A stretch of 64,000 nucleotides of DNA from Hoeflea_A sp963921345 (GTDB lineage: Bacteria > Pseudomonadota > Alphaproteobacteria > Rhizobiales > Rhizobiaceae): assembly GCA_963921345.3 (NCBI GenBank), contig CAWUFE020000007.1, positions 2,232,001-2,296,000 of the forward strand, in the 5' to 3' direction. Every line of letters starts with the position of its first letter. Position 1 is the stretch's first letter. The translations under genes were made by a program, and so were the position numbers. Below are positions 52,638 through 60,759 of the stretch, one piece after another. The notes under the pieces are model-generated. The model made no database searches and was not told where the DNA came from. It saw only the letters and a list, made by a program, of their open reading frames with translations.

Positions 52638-53561
52638 ATGATGCCTCTGTGGATCGACACAGACATGGGCTTCGACGACATGCTCGCCATCCTGATGGTG
52701 CAGCAATCCGGTCGGTCCGTTACCGGCTGTTCGCTGGTCTTCGGCTGTGCCGAGTTGACCCAGGTGTGCAGGAACGCTGCTGCCATGGCCGCAACCTTCG
52801 ACTGGCGCTTCCCGCTCCACCCCGGCGCGGCGTCCCCGATCGTCGGTGAAACGGAGACGGCAGCCCGGATCCTGGGGCCGACCGGACTGCCGACGCTCGG
52901 CCGGCATTTGCTGGAGACCGAAACTAGGACCGACTGGACGTCAGCCTTTGTGGCGCTGGCACAATGGCTGCAGCGTTCGCAGGAACCGGTGGAAGTCCTC
53001 GCACTCGGTCCGCTGACCAATCTGGCTGTCCTGAAACTGGCCCGTCCCGACCTTTACGGCAAGATCGGTCGCATCACCTGGATGGGCGGTGCTGCATCGC
53101 GCGGCAACCACACGCCCGCGGCCGAATTCAACGCCTTTGCCGATCCCGAAGCCGCGGCCATCGTCAGTTCCGGTGGCGCGCCGTTCAGATTGGTCGACCT
53201 CGATGTCTGCCGCCAGGTTACGGTTACCCCCGCCGACCTGCAGGCGTTGCAAACCGGTTCGGAGAAGGCCGCTCTGTTGCACGATCTGTTCGGCGGCTTC
53301 ATCGACATCGGTATTTCCCGGGGTCGGCCGTCGATGGCGCTGTACGATCCCGTTGCTGCCGCCGCCGTCATCAGCGAGAGTGCCGTTGCCTTCGAGCCGG
53401 TTCGCATCGATGTGGAACGCACCGACCGACAGGCCCGTGGCCGGACAATCGTGGACAATCGGCCTGGAACGACCGCGAATGCCGAGATCGGAATAACGGC
53501 CGACGCAGAGCAGATCCGAACTCTCGCGCTCGACGCGTTGAAATGGGCCGCAGCCGAATGA
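52638..53561 (+). CDS. Inosine/uridine-preferring nucleoside hydrolase family enzyme
   Basis: Cleaves ribonucleosides to base and ribose. The protein has 307 residues. The calcium and ribose site at the N-terminus reads IDTDMGFDD (Asp7, Asp9, Asp13, Asp14), with Met where the family usually has Pro. Further motifs are ALGPLTNLAV (about 119-128), WMGGAASRGN, EFNAFADPEAA and the late Asp in LYDPVAAAA (about 238). There is no signal peptide, so it acts on imported nucleosides. Its stop overlaps the start of the adenine deaminase gene. Confidence 0.9.
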   Translation: MMPLWIDTDMGFDDMLAILMVQQSGRSVTGCSLVFGCAELTQVCRNAAAMAATFDWRFPLHPGAASPIVGETETAARILGPTGLPTLGRHLLETETRTDWTSAFVALAQWLQRSQEPVEVLALGPLTNLAVLKLARPDLYGKIGRITWMGGAASRGNHTPAAEFNAFADPEAAAIVSSGGAPFRLVDLDVCRQVTVTPADLQALQTGSEKAALLHDLFGGFIDIGISRGRPSMALYDPVAAAAVISESAVAFEPVRIDVERTDRQARGRTIVDNRPGTTANAEIGITADAEQIRTLALDALKWAAAE

Positions 53562-55345
53562 GTGACCGCGCTCGCGAACCGCACGACCTTGACGACCGCG
53601 GCCTGCGCGACCGGGCAGTTGCGACGGCCCGTGGCGATGCCCCCTTCGATTTGCTGATCGAGAACGGAACGCTGTTCGATTCCGTGACCGGCGAATTGAG
53701 GCCGGCCGATATCGGCCTGGTCGGCCCGCTGATTACCAGCGTCCACCCGCGCGGCGCCCGGCAGGACGCGGGCGAGCGCCTGGACGCCGCCGGAAAAACC
53801 GTCTCGCCGGGCCTGATCGACACGCATATGCATGTCGAGAGCTCGATGGTCACTCCGGCCCGCTACGCCGAAGCGGTTCTGCCGCGTGGCGTCACGACGA
53901 TCGTCTGGGACCCGCACGAACTGGCCAACGTTCATGGCATGGCAGGTGTCGAATGGGCGGTCGAAGCGACCGCGGACCTGCCCTTGCGGGTTCTTCTGCT
54001 GGCGCCGTCCTGTGTGCCTTCGGCGCCGGGATTCGAACGCTCCGGCGCGGATTTCGACGGCCAGACCATCGAAACGCTTCTGGAGAACCCGGCGATCGTC
54101 GGAGTCGCCGAGATCATGAATATGCGCGGCGTCATCGACCGCAATCCGCGAACCAGCGGCATCGTGCAGGCTGGGCTCGACTCCGGCAAACCGTTGTGCG
54201 GTCATGCCCGGGGTCTCGACGGCGCCGACCTGGAAGCCTTCGCCGCGGCCGGCATTTCGTCCGATCACGAGCTCGTTTCGGCCGAGGATTTTCTGGCCAA
54301 GCTGCGCGCCGGCCTGACCATCGAACTGCGCGGATCGCACGACCACCTGCTGCCCGAAATCGTCTCGGCGATCAACCATCTGGGGCACCTGCCACCAACC
54401 GTTACACTTTGCACCGACGACGTGTTCGCCGACGACCTGGCGCAAAAAGGCGGCCTCGACGACGTGGTGCGGCGGCTGGTGGCCTACGGCATGCCGGCCG
54501 CCTGGGCCTTGCGCGCGGCGACCATCAACGCGTCGTTGCGTCTGCAGCGCCCCGATCTCGGCGTGATCGCGCCCGGTCGCCGCGCCGACATCGCCCTGTT
54601 CGACGACTTGACCGAATTTCGCGCCAGCCAGGTCATCGTCGACGGACGGATTTTTGCGGCCAGTGGCCGGCTGTCGCGCCCGCTCGCCCTGCCTGTTTCC
54701 GACCGGCTGCGCAATTCTCTGCATTGCCAACGGACCAGCGCCGACGATTTCAGGGTCAGGACGAACGGCAAGCGCGTCCGCGTTGCCACCATCGATCGCC
54801 CGCGCTTCACCCGCTGGGGCGAGGCCGAGGCACGGGTGAAGGATGGCCGTGTGGTGCCGCCGGACGCCGTAACGCTGATCAGCGTCGTGCATCGGCACGG
54901 CAAGGCCGACCCGGCGCCGAAGACTGGCTTCCTCACCGGCTGGGGCCAATGGCGGGGCGCCTTCTGCACCACCGTCTCTCACGACAGCCACAACCTCACC
55001 GTCATCGGCGGGTCAGAAACGGATCTCGCAGCAGCCGCAAACGCCGTCATCGACATGGGCGGCGGCATGGCGGTGGTCGAAAACGGACAGGTCGTCGCCT
55101 CCCTGCCCCTGCCCCTGTCCGGTTTGCTGTCGGATGCAGCTCTGGCAGAAGTGGCACGCGACTTCGCCGCCATCCGCTCGGCGATGGACCGGATCGTCAA
55201 CTGGCAGCCGCCGTACCTGGTGTTCAAGGCCTGCTTCGGCACCGGTCTGGCCTGCAATGCCGGTCCGCACCAGACGGATATGGGCATCGCGGACGTCACC
55301 CGGGATGCCCCACTGGCCAGTCCGGTCCTCGAAATCCTGGAATGA
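53558..55345 (+). CDS. ade: Adenine deaminase (amidohydrolase family)
   Basis: Converts adenine to hypoxanthine and ammonia. It has 595 residues, the usual length. Amidohydrolase metal motifs: HMHVESS (about 93-99), the Glu-bearing GVAEIMNMRG, His in CGHARGL, Asp and His in SSDHELVS, and Asp in CTDDVFADD. The C-terminal adenine deaminase domain includes SHDSHNLTVIGG and MGGGMAVV. ATG 53558 is in an ATGA overlap with the nucleoside hydrolase, so adenine released from adenosine would be used at once. It ends 7 bp from the convergent M20 gene. Confidence 0.93.
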   Translation: MSDRAREPHDLDDRGLRDRAVATARGDAPFDLLIENGTLFDSVTGELRPADIGLVGPLITSVHPRGARQDAGERLDAAGKTVSPGLIDTHMHVESSMVTPARYAEAVLPRGVTTIVWDPHELANVHGMAGVEWAVEATADLPLRVLLLAPSCVPSAPGFERSGADFDGQTIETLLENPAIVGVAEIMNMRGVIDRNPRTSGIVQAGLDSGKPLCGHARGLDGADLEAFAAAGISSDHELVSAEDFLAKLRAGLTIELRGSHDHLLPEIVSAINHLGHLPPTVTLCTDDVFADDLAQKGGLDDVVRRLVAYGMPAAWALRAATINASLRLQRPDLGVIAPGRRADIALFDDLTEFRASQVIVDGRIFAASGRLSRPLALPVSDRLRNSLHCQRTSADDFRVRTNGKRVRVATIDRPRFTRWGEAEARVKDGRVVPPDAVTLISVVHRHGKADPAPKTGFLTGWGQWRGAFCTTVSHDSHNLTVIGGSETDLAAAANAVIDMGGGMAVVENGQVVASLPLPLSGLLSDAALAEVARDFAAIRSAMDRIVNWQPPYLVFKACFGTGLACNAGPHQTDMGIADVTRDAPLASPVLEILE

Positions 55346-55352
55346 TCAGGCG

Positions 55353-56522
55353 CTACGCGGTCTCGAGCTGCTGCTGGACGAGTCGCACCCAGTAGCCGAC
55401 GCCGGTCTGTATGGCCGCGTCGTTGAAATCATAGGCCGTGTTGTGATGCAGCGCGCCGTCGGCCGCTGGTCCGTTGCCGAGCCACACATAGGCACCGGGA
55501 ATGTCGGCGCTGAAGAACGCGAAGTCGTCGCCGGCCGTCGACGGCGGGAATTCCGTGCGCACCCCGCCCTCGCAGACGTCGCGCGCCGCCCGCAATGCGC
55601 CGTCCGTTGTCGCAGGATCGTTGAGAACCGGTGGAATGCGACGGATGTATCGATAGGACGCCTGAACGCCGAACATGGTGGCGGTGCCCGTTGCGAGGCG
55701 TTCGATTTCAGCTTCGAGCTGATCGCGCACCGAGGGCGAATAGGCCCGCGCGGTCCCGCCGATCTCGATCGTATCGGGAATGACGTTGAGCGCTTGCGGA
55801 TCCCCGGCACGGACCGAGCAGGCGCTGATCACCGCCGGCTGCAGCGGATCGACGACACGGCCGACGATCGATTGCAATGACGCCAGGAAATGGCCGCCGG
55901 CGGTCACGGCGTCGCGGCCGAGATGCGGCTTGGCGCCGTGCGTGCCTTGCCCGGCGAAGCTGACGATCCAGGAATCGGAGCTTGCAAGCTGCGGCCCGGC
56001 GACGACCGCCATCTCGTCCGGAGCAAGACCCGGCATGTTGTGCAGGCCGAAAACGCGATCGCAGGGAAACCGCTCGAACAGCCCCTCCTCGACCATGCGG
56101 CGGGCGCCGCCTCGCCCTTCTTCCGCCGGCTGAAAAATGAAATGCACCGTGCCGACGAAGCCGCCGTGCTTCGCCAGGTGTCGGGCGGCGCCGAGCAGCA
56201 TGGTCGTGTGGCCGTCATGCCCGCAGGCGTGCATCTTGCCGTCGACCGTCGATTTGTATGGCCTCTCGGCGGTCTCCGGCATGGCCAGCGCATCCATGTC
56301 GGCCCTCAGCCAGACTGCGCCTTTTCCATCGCCTTGGGACAGCGTTCCGACGACACCCGTTCCTCCCAGTCCGCGATGGACGGACAACCCGGCGGCCTCG
56401 AGCTGCTCGGCGACGATGGCTGACGTACGCACTTCCTCGAATCCGAGCTCGGGATGGGCATGCAGATCGCGGCGCAGCACCGTCAGGTATTCGAGCTCGT
56501 CGGAAGACAGATCGAACGGCAT
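55353..56522 (-). CDS. M20-family amidohydrolase/peptidase
   Basis: Zinc-dependent hydrolase of 389 residues from ATG 56522, of the hippurate/IAA-amino acid/acetyl-amino acid amidohydrolase group. Motifs: RRDLHAHPELGFEE (about 17-30), metal motif ACGHDGHTTMLLGA (about 98-111), PAEEGRGGA (about 129-137) and dimerisation-domain segment GTHGAKPHLGRDAV. It cleaves an amide bond of an N-acylated amino acid or similar compound; substrate unknown. Divergent from the phosphoribosyltransferase gene and convergent with adenine deaminase. Confidence 0.9.
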   Translation of the reverse strand: MPFDLSSDELEYLTVLRRDLHAHPELGFEEVRTSAIVAEQLEAAGLSVHRGLGGTGVVGTLSQGDGKGAVWLRADMDALAMPETAERPYKSTVDGKMHACGHDGHTTMLLGAARHLAKHGGFVGTVHFIFQPAEEGRGGARRMVEEGLFERFPCDRVFGLHNMPGLAPDEMAVVAGPQLASSDSWIVSFAGQGTHGAKPHLGRDAVTAGGHFLASLQSIVGRVVDPLQPAVISACSVRAGDPQALNVIPDTIEIGGTARAYSPSVRDQLEAEIERLATGTATMFGVQASYRYIRRIPPVLNDPATTDGALRAARDVCEGGVRTEFPPSTAGDDFAFFSADIPGAYVWLGNGPAADGALHHNTAYDFNDAAIQTGVGYWVRLVQQQLETA

Positions 56523-56594
56523 TGAAAATCGGTTCCTTTTGCGATCGTCGAGAGAGTCGGCTATGCCGGCGGATATGGCTGAGGGACGCATCCG

Positions 56595-57293
56595 ATGAGC
56601 GGCGAAATTGCCCCGCAAGCATTCTGGCAGACTATAGAGGATGCCGGGACCTTTGAAGAAGATCCTCCGGGCGGCTTTCGCGGCTTTTTTCCAGCGCGGC
56701 TCCCGGATGGGCGCCAACTGGCCTTGCCGATCCGCGAGCGCGGCACCGGCGAAGCGCTCGCCTCGCTGATTATCAACCAGGCGAGCTTTGCAGTCCTCGA
56801 CGCCCTGGCGGATGCCCTTGCGGACCTGGCCCGAGATCACGCGCCCGATGTCATCGTCGCCATGCCAACTCTGGGGCTGGCATTAGCCGAGGAGACGGCC
56901 CGCCGGCTCGGACACAGTCGCTATGTGCCGCTCAGCACCTCGCGCAAGTTCTGGTATGACGACGCCCTGTCCGTTCCCCTGCACTCGATCACCAGCCCCG
57001 ATCAGGAAAAGCGGCTCTACATGGATCCGCGCATGCTGCCGCTGCTCGAAGACCGGTCGATCTTTCTCATCGACGATGCCCTGAGCACCGGGGCGTCGAT
57101 CCTGGCCGGCTGCGGCCTGCTGGAAAAGTGTGTCGGCAAGCCGAGTCTGATCGGCTGCGCCATGCTGCAGACTGTTCGCTGGCGCGACGCGCTTGAACAC
57201 TACGACCCCGAACTTGCAGAGCGTGTGCTGGGCGTGTTTTCAACGCCGCGCATGGTCCGGACAGACCAGGGCGGCTGGAGCCCGGTGAAATGA
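56595..57293 (+). CDS. Phosphoribosyltransferase (purine salvage type)
   Basis: Protein of 232 residues with a type I PRT fold. The PRPP-binding motif is IFLIDDALSTGASI (about 151-164), preceded by DVIVAMPTLGLALAEETA and LSTSRKFWYDD as in adenine phosphoribosyltransferase-like proteins. The N-terminal 60 residues form an additional region not seen in the short enzymes. It would join a base to PRPP. Its place next to nucleoside hydrolase and adenine deaminase suggests salvage of hypoxanthine or adenine. The 72-bp region to the divergent M20 gene shows no clear operator. Confidence 0.82.
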   Translation: MSGEIAPQAFWQTIEDAGTFEEDPPGGFRGFFPARLPDGRQLALPIRERGTGEALASLIINQASFAVLDALADALADLARDHAPDVIVAMPTLGLALAEETARRLGHSRYVPLSTSRKFWYDDALSVPLHSITSPDQEKRLYMDPRMLPLLEDRSIFLIDDALSTGASILAGCGLLEKCVGKPSLIGCAMLQTVRWRDALEHYDPELAERVLGVFSTPRMVRTDQGGWSPVK

Positions 57294-57347
57294 CACTGGT
57301 GCAGAAAAAGATTCAGAAATCCAACGCAAGCCGTTGTTTGTGAACGA

Positions 57348-57983
57348 CTAAGCTGCCGGATTGACAGCGTCCGGATGTGCATCGGCGAAGGGCTTCAACT
57401 CCGCGCAGCGTTCAGCGATTGCCGTTAGCTTCGGACAACCGGAATAGTCGGCGCCCCAGCGGTCGGCATTGTAGAGTTGCGGCACCAGGCAGATGTCTGC
57501 AAGTCCGGGGCGGTCGCCGTGGCAGAATGTGCCGGTCGCCGGATGATTCAGCATCGCCTCGAACCCCGCCAGTCCGCGGCTGATGTAACGCTGCATCCAT
57601 TCGCTACGCACGGCGTCGCCACCGCCGGTCAGTTCCATGACATGGGCAACGACCGACAGATTGCAGACCGGGTGGATTTCCATGGCGATGGCCGCCGCCA
57701 GCGCCCGCACGCGTTGGCGGCCCAGCGCATCTTTCGGCAGCAGGTCGGCTTCGCGGGTTTCATCCAGATATTCGATGATCGACAGTGACTGCGTCAGCAC
57801 CTGTCCGTCGATGTCGAGCGCCGGCACGAGGCCCTGCGGGTTGCGTGCCAGATGCTCTGCGGATTTGTGCTCCCGTTCGAGAAGATTGACCGATCTGGCC
57901 TCGTACTCGATGCCGAGCAGGTTGAGAGCGATGCGCACGCGATAACTCGCCGAGGACCGCCAGTAGTCGTAAAGCACCGTCAT
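57348..57983 (-). CDS. maiA: Maleylacetoacetate isomerase
   Basis: Zeta-class glutathione transferase fold, 211 residues; isomerises maleylacetoacetate to fumarylacetoacetate with glutathione. The active-site motif SSASYRVRIALNL (about 10-22) is exact for the family, and QSLSIIEYLDE (about 65-75) provides the glutathione site. Last gene of the homogentisate operon 63412 -> 57348; its start overlaps the DUF2783 gene by ATGA. Confidence 0.93.
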   Translation of the reverse strand: MTVLYDYWRSSASYRVRIALNLLGIEYEARSVNLLEREHKSAEHLARNPQGLVPALDIDGQVLTQSLSIIEYLDETREADLLPKDALGRQRVRALAAAIAMEIHPVCNLSVVAHVMELTGGGDAVRSEWMQRYISRGLAGFEAMLNHPATGTFCHGDRPGLADICLVPQLYNADRWGADYSGCPKLTAIAERCAELKPFADAHPDAVNPAA

Positions 57984-58183
57984 TTGCCGACCTCCACAGC
58001 GGTATCCAGCATTGCCCGCAACACGTCGATGTCGCCGACCTGATTTGCGAGCATCAGCACCAATCGAGCGTTCAGCCGCTGCGATTCGTCCAACGTCAGT
58101 CCCTCATGAGCCTCCATCAGGAGGTGGTAGAAATCGTCGCGATCGGCGCCGAGCCTGTCTTCCATTATCGGATTGTCGGTCAT
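57980..58183 (-). CDS. DUF2783 small protein, predicted hydroxylase coupling subunit (MhaB-like)
   Basis: Acidic protein of 67 residues with the core DDFYHLLMEAHEGLTLDESQ and LNARLVLMLANQVGD. I recognise it as DUF2783. It is joined to the flavoprotein gene (58180) and to maiA by ATGA overlaps on both sides. In Pseudomonas putida U the 3-hydroxyphenylacetate hydroxylase is reported to need a similarly small coupling protein, MhaB, next to the flavoprotein MhaA. The matching size and position suggest this protein plays that role; it is inference. Confidence 0.75.
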   Translation of the reverse strand: MTDNPIMEDRLGADRDDFYHLLMEAHEGLTLDESQRLNARLVLMLANQVGDIDVLRAMLDTAVEVGK

Positions 58184-59790
58184 TCGGTCCGGCCTCCAGC
58201 CCTGTCGAGTGCCGCTTTCAGTTCGGCCTCGCTCACCACGCCATCGAAACGAGCCGCCACATGCTGATCCGGCCGCACCAGATAGGCCACGCCGTCACCG
58301 TAGCGATCGAACGCGAACCCGTCGCGATCGGCCAATGCGCCCTGCCTGCCGACGGCGACATGCTTCACCGGCAGCGTTTCTGGCAAGGCGACATCGCCGA
58401 AGGTCAAAAGCAGAAACGAGCCGCCGAGGTTGTTGAGAAGCCAGGTTTTCCCGCCATCGGCGACGAGCGGCGCGTCCAGGCAGGGTGCGCCTGGTTCGAG
58501 ACCGGTGGAATCGCCTCCGCCCGGTGTCTGCAGTGCCTGGCCCTCCAGCGAACAAGGCTCCGAGAGGCGCCCCGAATTCACCAGCCGGCGGGCAAAGGGC
58601 ATGGTTTCGGCAAGAAGCAGAGTTTCGTTGCGGAAGATCGCCTCCATATCGGATTTCGGCGTCATGAAGTTGGTTGCCCGCGACGAGTTCAGGATGTTTT
58701 CTTCCGAACCGTGGCAACGCTCCTGGTCGTAGGTTTCCAGCAGGCTGTCGCCGGCCTCGCCCTTGACCACGGCCGCCAGCTTCCAACACAGATTGTCGAT
58801 ATCCTGGATCCCGCCATTACCGCCACGCGCACCAAAGGGCGAAACCACATGGGCGCTGTCGCCGGCGAAGATCATGCGACCGTGGACGAAGCTTTCGAGC
58901 TTGGCACAGGTGAATTTGTAGATGCTCATCCAGTCGAGGGTGAAGGGCTTGTCGCCCATCACGGCCTTGATGCGCGGCAGCACGTTCTCTTCGCGCTTTT
59001 CCTCAGTCGCGTCGGCCTCCGGACCGAGTTGAAGGTCGAGGCGGTAGATATTGTCCGGCTGCTTGTGTAGCAGAGCCGACTGGCCGTTGTGGAACGGCGG
59101 GTCGAACCAGAACCAGCGCTCCGGATGTTCCGTCACGAAAGGGCTCTGCGTCATTTCCACGTCGGCGATCAGGAACTGTTCCTCGAAGGTATGGCCCTCG
59201 AAGCGCAGTCCCATGCGCTTGCGCGTCGGCGAACCGGCGCCGTCGCAGGCGACCACGTAGTCCGCGGTCAGGCTGTAAGGTCCGTCCGGCGTTTCGACCT
59301 CCAGCGTGACGCCGTCTTCTGCAATCGTGTGGCCAACGACCTTGTTCTTGAAGCGCAGGTCGATCAGACCCGGGAACTCGCGTGCCCGGTCGACGAGATA
59401 TTCCTCGACGTAATATTGCTGCAGATTGATGAAGGCCGGCATCTTGTGGCCGTCCTCCGGCAGCAGGTCGAAATTGTAGACTTCCTTGTCGCCGTGAAAA
59501 AGGCGCCCGACCTTCCAGGTCACGCCCTTTTCGACCATGCGCTCGCCGACCCCAAGCCGGTCGAAGATCTCCAAGGAGCGCTTCGACCAGCAGATGGCAC
59601 GCGAGCCGACGGAAACGACGTTGTTGTCGTCGAGAACGATGACAGGCACGTCGTGCAGGGCCAGATCGATCGCCGCCGCCAGCCCGATGGGACCGGCGCC
59701 GATGACGACCACCGGATAGCGCTGCGACGCGCCGCCCGCGATCTCCGGCGGCGTCACATAGTCATAGGGTTCGTAGTGATACTGCGCCAT
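58180..59790 (-). CDS. FAD-dependent aromatic hydroxylase (PheA/TfdB family, MhaA-like)
   Basis: Single-component flavoprotein monooxygenase fold, 536 residues from ATG 59790 (MAQYHYEPYDYV). The FAD motif is VVIGAGPIGLAAAIDLAL (about 29-46), with a DG-type motif at ACDGAGSPTRK and the GD motif FAGDSAHVVSPFGARGGNGG (about 308-327). The C-terminal thioredoxin-like domain of the phenol hydroxylase group follows (about 430-530). It would hydroxylate an aromatic acid with NAD(P)H and O2. Lying inside hmgA-fahA-maiA and beside a small DUF2783 protein, the likely product is homogentisate. Confidence 0.87.
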   Translation of the reverse strand: MAQYHYEPYDYVTPPEIAGGASQRYPVVVIGAGPIGLAAAIDLALHDVPVIVLDDNNVVSVGSRAICWSKRSLEIFDRLGVGERMVEKGVTWKVGRLFHGDKEVYNFDLLPEDGHKMPAFINLQQYYVEEYLVDRAREFPGLIDLRFKNKVVGHTIAEDGVTLEVETPDGPYSLTADYVVACDGAGSPTRKRMGLRFEGHTFEEQFLIADVEMTQSPFVTEHPERWFWFDPPFHNGQSALLHKQPDNIYRLDLQLGPEADATEEKREENVLPRIKAVMGDKPFTLDWMSIYKFTCAKLESFVHGRMIFAGDSAHVVSPFGARGGNGGIQDIDNLCWKLAAVVKGEAGDSLLETYDQERCHGSEENILNSSRATNFMTPKSDMEAIFRNETLLLAETMPFARRLVNSGRLSEPCSLEGQALQTPGGGDSTGLEPGAPCLDAPLVADGGKTWLLNNLGGSFLLLTFGDVALPETLPVKHVAVGRQGALADRDGFAFDRYGDGVAYLVRPDQHVAARFDGVVSEAELKAALDRAGGRTE

Positions 59791-59795
59791 GGTCG

Positions 59796-60746
59796 TCAGC
59801 CCTGAAGCGCTGCCCACATTTCCTTGTCTCGCTCCGCCGTCCAGATGCGCGGCGTGTCGATATCGCGTGCCTCGTCATAGGCACGCGCGACATTGAACGG
59901 CAGGCAGTGCTCATAGATGGCATAGTCGGCGAACTTGTCGTCGCAGGCCGCCCGGCAGGCATCCCATGCTTCCTTCAGCGACCCGCCGCGCAGCGCCACC
60001 TGGGCGACCGGGCGGTAGGTAGACAGCAGAAAGTCCTTGGTCAGGTCGAGCGCTTCGTTGACCATGTCCTTGCCGACCAGCGCGTCACCGCGTCCCGGAG
60101 CAATGGCGTCGACATCGAAGCGGCGGATGGCCTCCAGCGTGCCCGGCCAGTCGTGGAAATGGCCGTCGCCGCAATAGCAGGCGGATTTGTATTCGACGAT
60201 GTCGCCGGTGAACATCACGTTGGCGTCCGGCACATAGGCGACGATATCGCCAGCCGTGTGGGCACGGCCGAGCCGCATCAGATCGACCCGGCGATTGCCG
60301 AGATAGATCGTCATGCGGTCGTTGAACGTGGTCGTCGGCCAGGTCAGGCCGGGGATTTCCTCATGCCCCTGGAACAGGCGGGGAAAGCGGTCGAACTCCG
60401 AATCCCAGTCCTCCTGGCCGCGTTCGACCACCATGGAGCGGGCTTTCTCGCTCATGATGACCTGCGGCGCATCATAGGCCGACGCACCGAGAACGCGCAC
60501 CGCGTGATAGTGGGTCAGTACCAGGTGGCTGATCGGCTTGTCGGTCACCGAGCGGACCTTCTCGATCACCTTGCGGGCGAGACGCGGCGTCGCCTGCGCC
60601 TCGATCACCATGACGGAATCGTCGCCGATGATGATGCCGGAATTGGGATCGCCCTCGGCGGTGAAGGCCCACAGACCGGGGCCGATTTCGGTGAACGAGA
60701 TCTGTTTTTCCGCAAGATCTCCCTGCGATGCGAATGCCTTGGCCAT
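59796..60746 (-). CDS. MBL-fold metallohydrolase
   Basis: Metallo-beta-lactamase fold of 316 residues. The signature is altered: HxHxDH reads THYHAVRVLG, so the Asp and third His are missing. The later His (RAHTAGDIV), Asp (MFTGDIVE) and the final region with PGRGDALVG are present. It may be inactive or bind one metal. The gene sits between fahA (13 bp) and the hydroxylase (5 bp) in the same operon, so it probably acts on an aromatic or thioester intermediate; function unknown. Confidence 0.8.
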   Translation of the reverse strand: MAKAFASQGDLAEKQISFTEIGPGLWAFTAEGDPNSGIIIGDDSVMVIEAQATPRLARKVIEKVRSVTDKPISHLVLTHYHAVRVLGASAYDAPQVIMSEKARSMVVERGQEDWDSEFDRFPRLFQGHEEIPGLTWPTTTFNDRMTIYLGNRRVDLMRLGRAHTAGDIVAYVPDANVMFTGDIVEYKSACYCGDGHFHDWPGTLEAIRRFDVDAIAPGRGDALVGKDMVNEALDLTKDFLLSTYRPVAQVALRGGSLKEAWDACRAACDDKFADYAIYEHCLPFNVARAYDEARDIDTPRIWTAERDKEMWAALQG

Positions 60747-60759
60747 CTATATCTACTCC

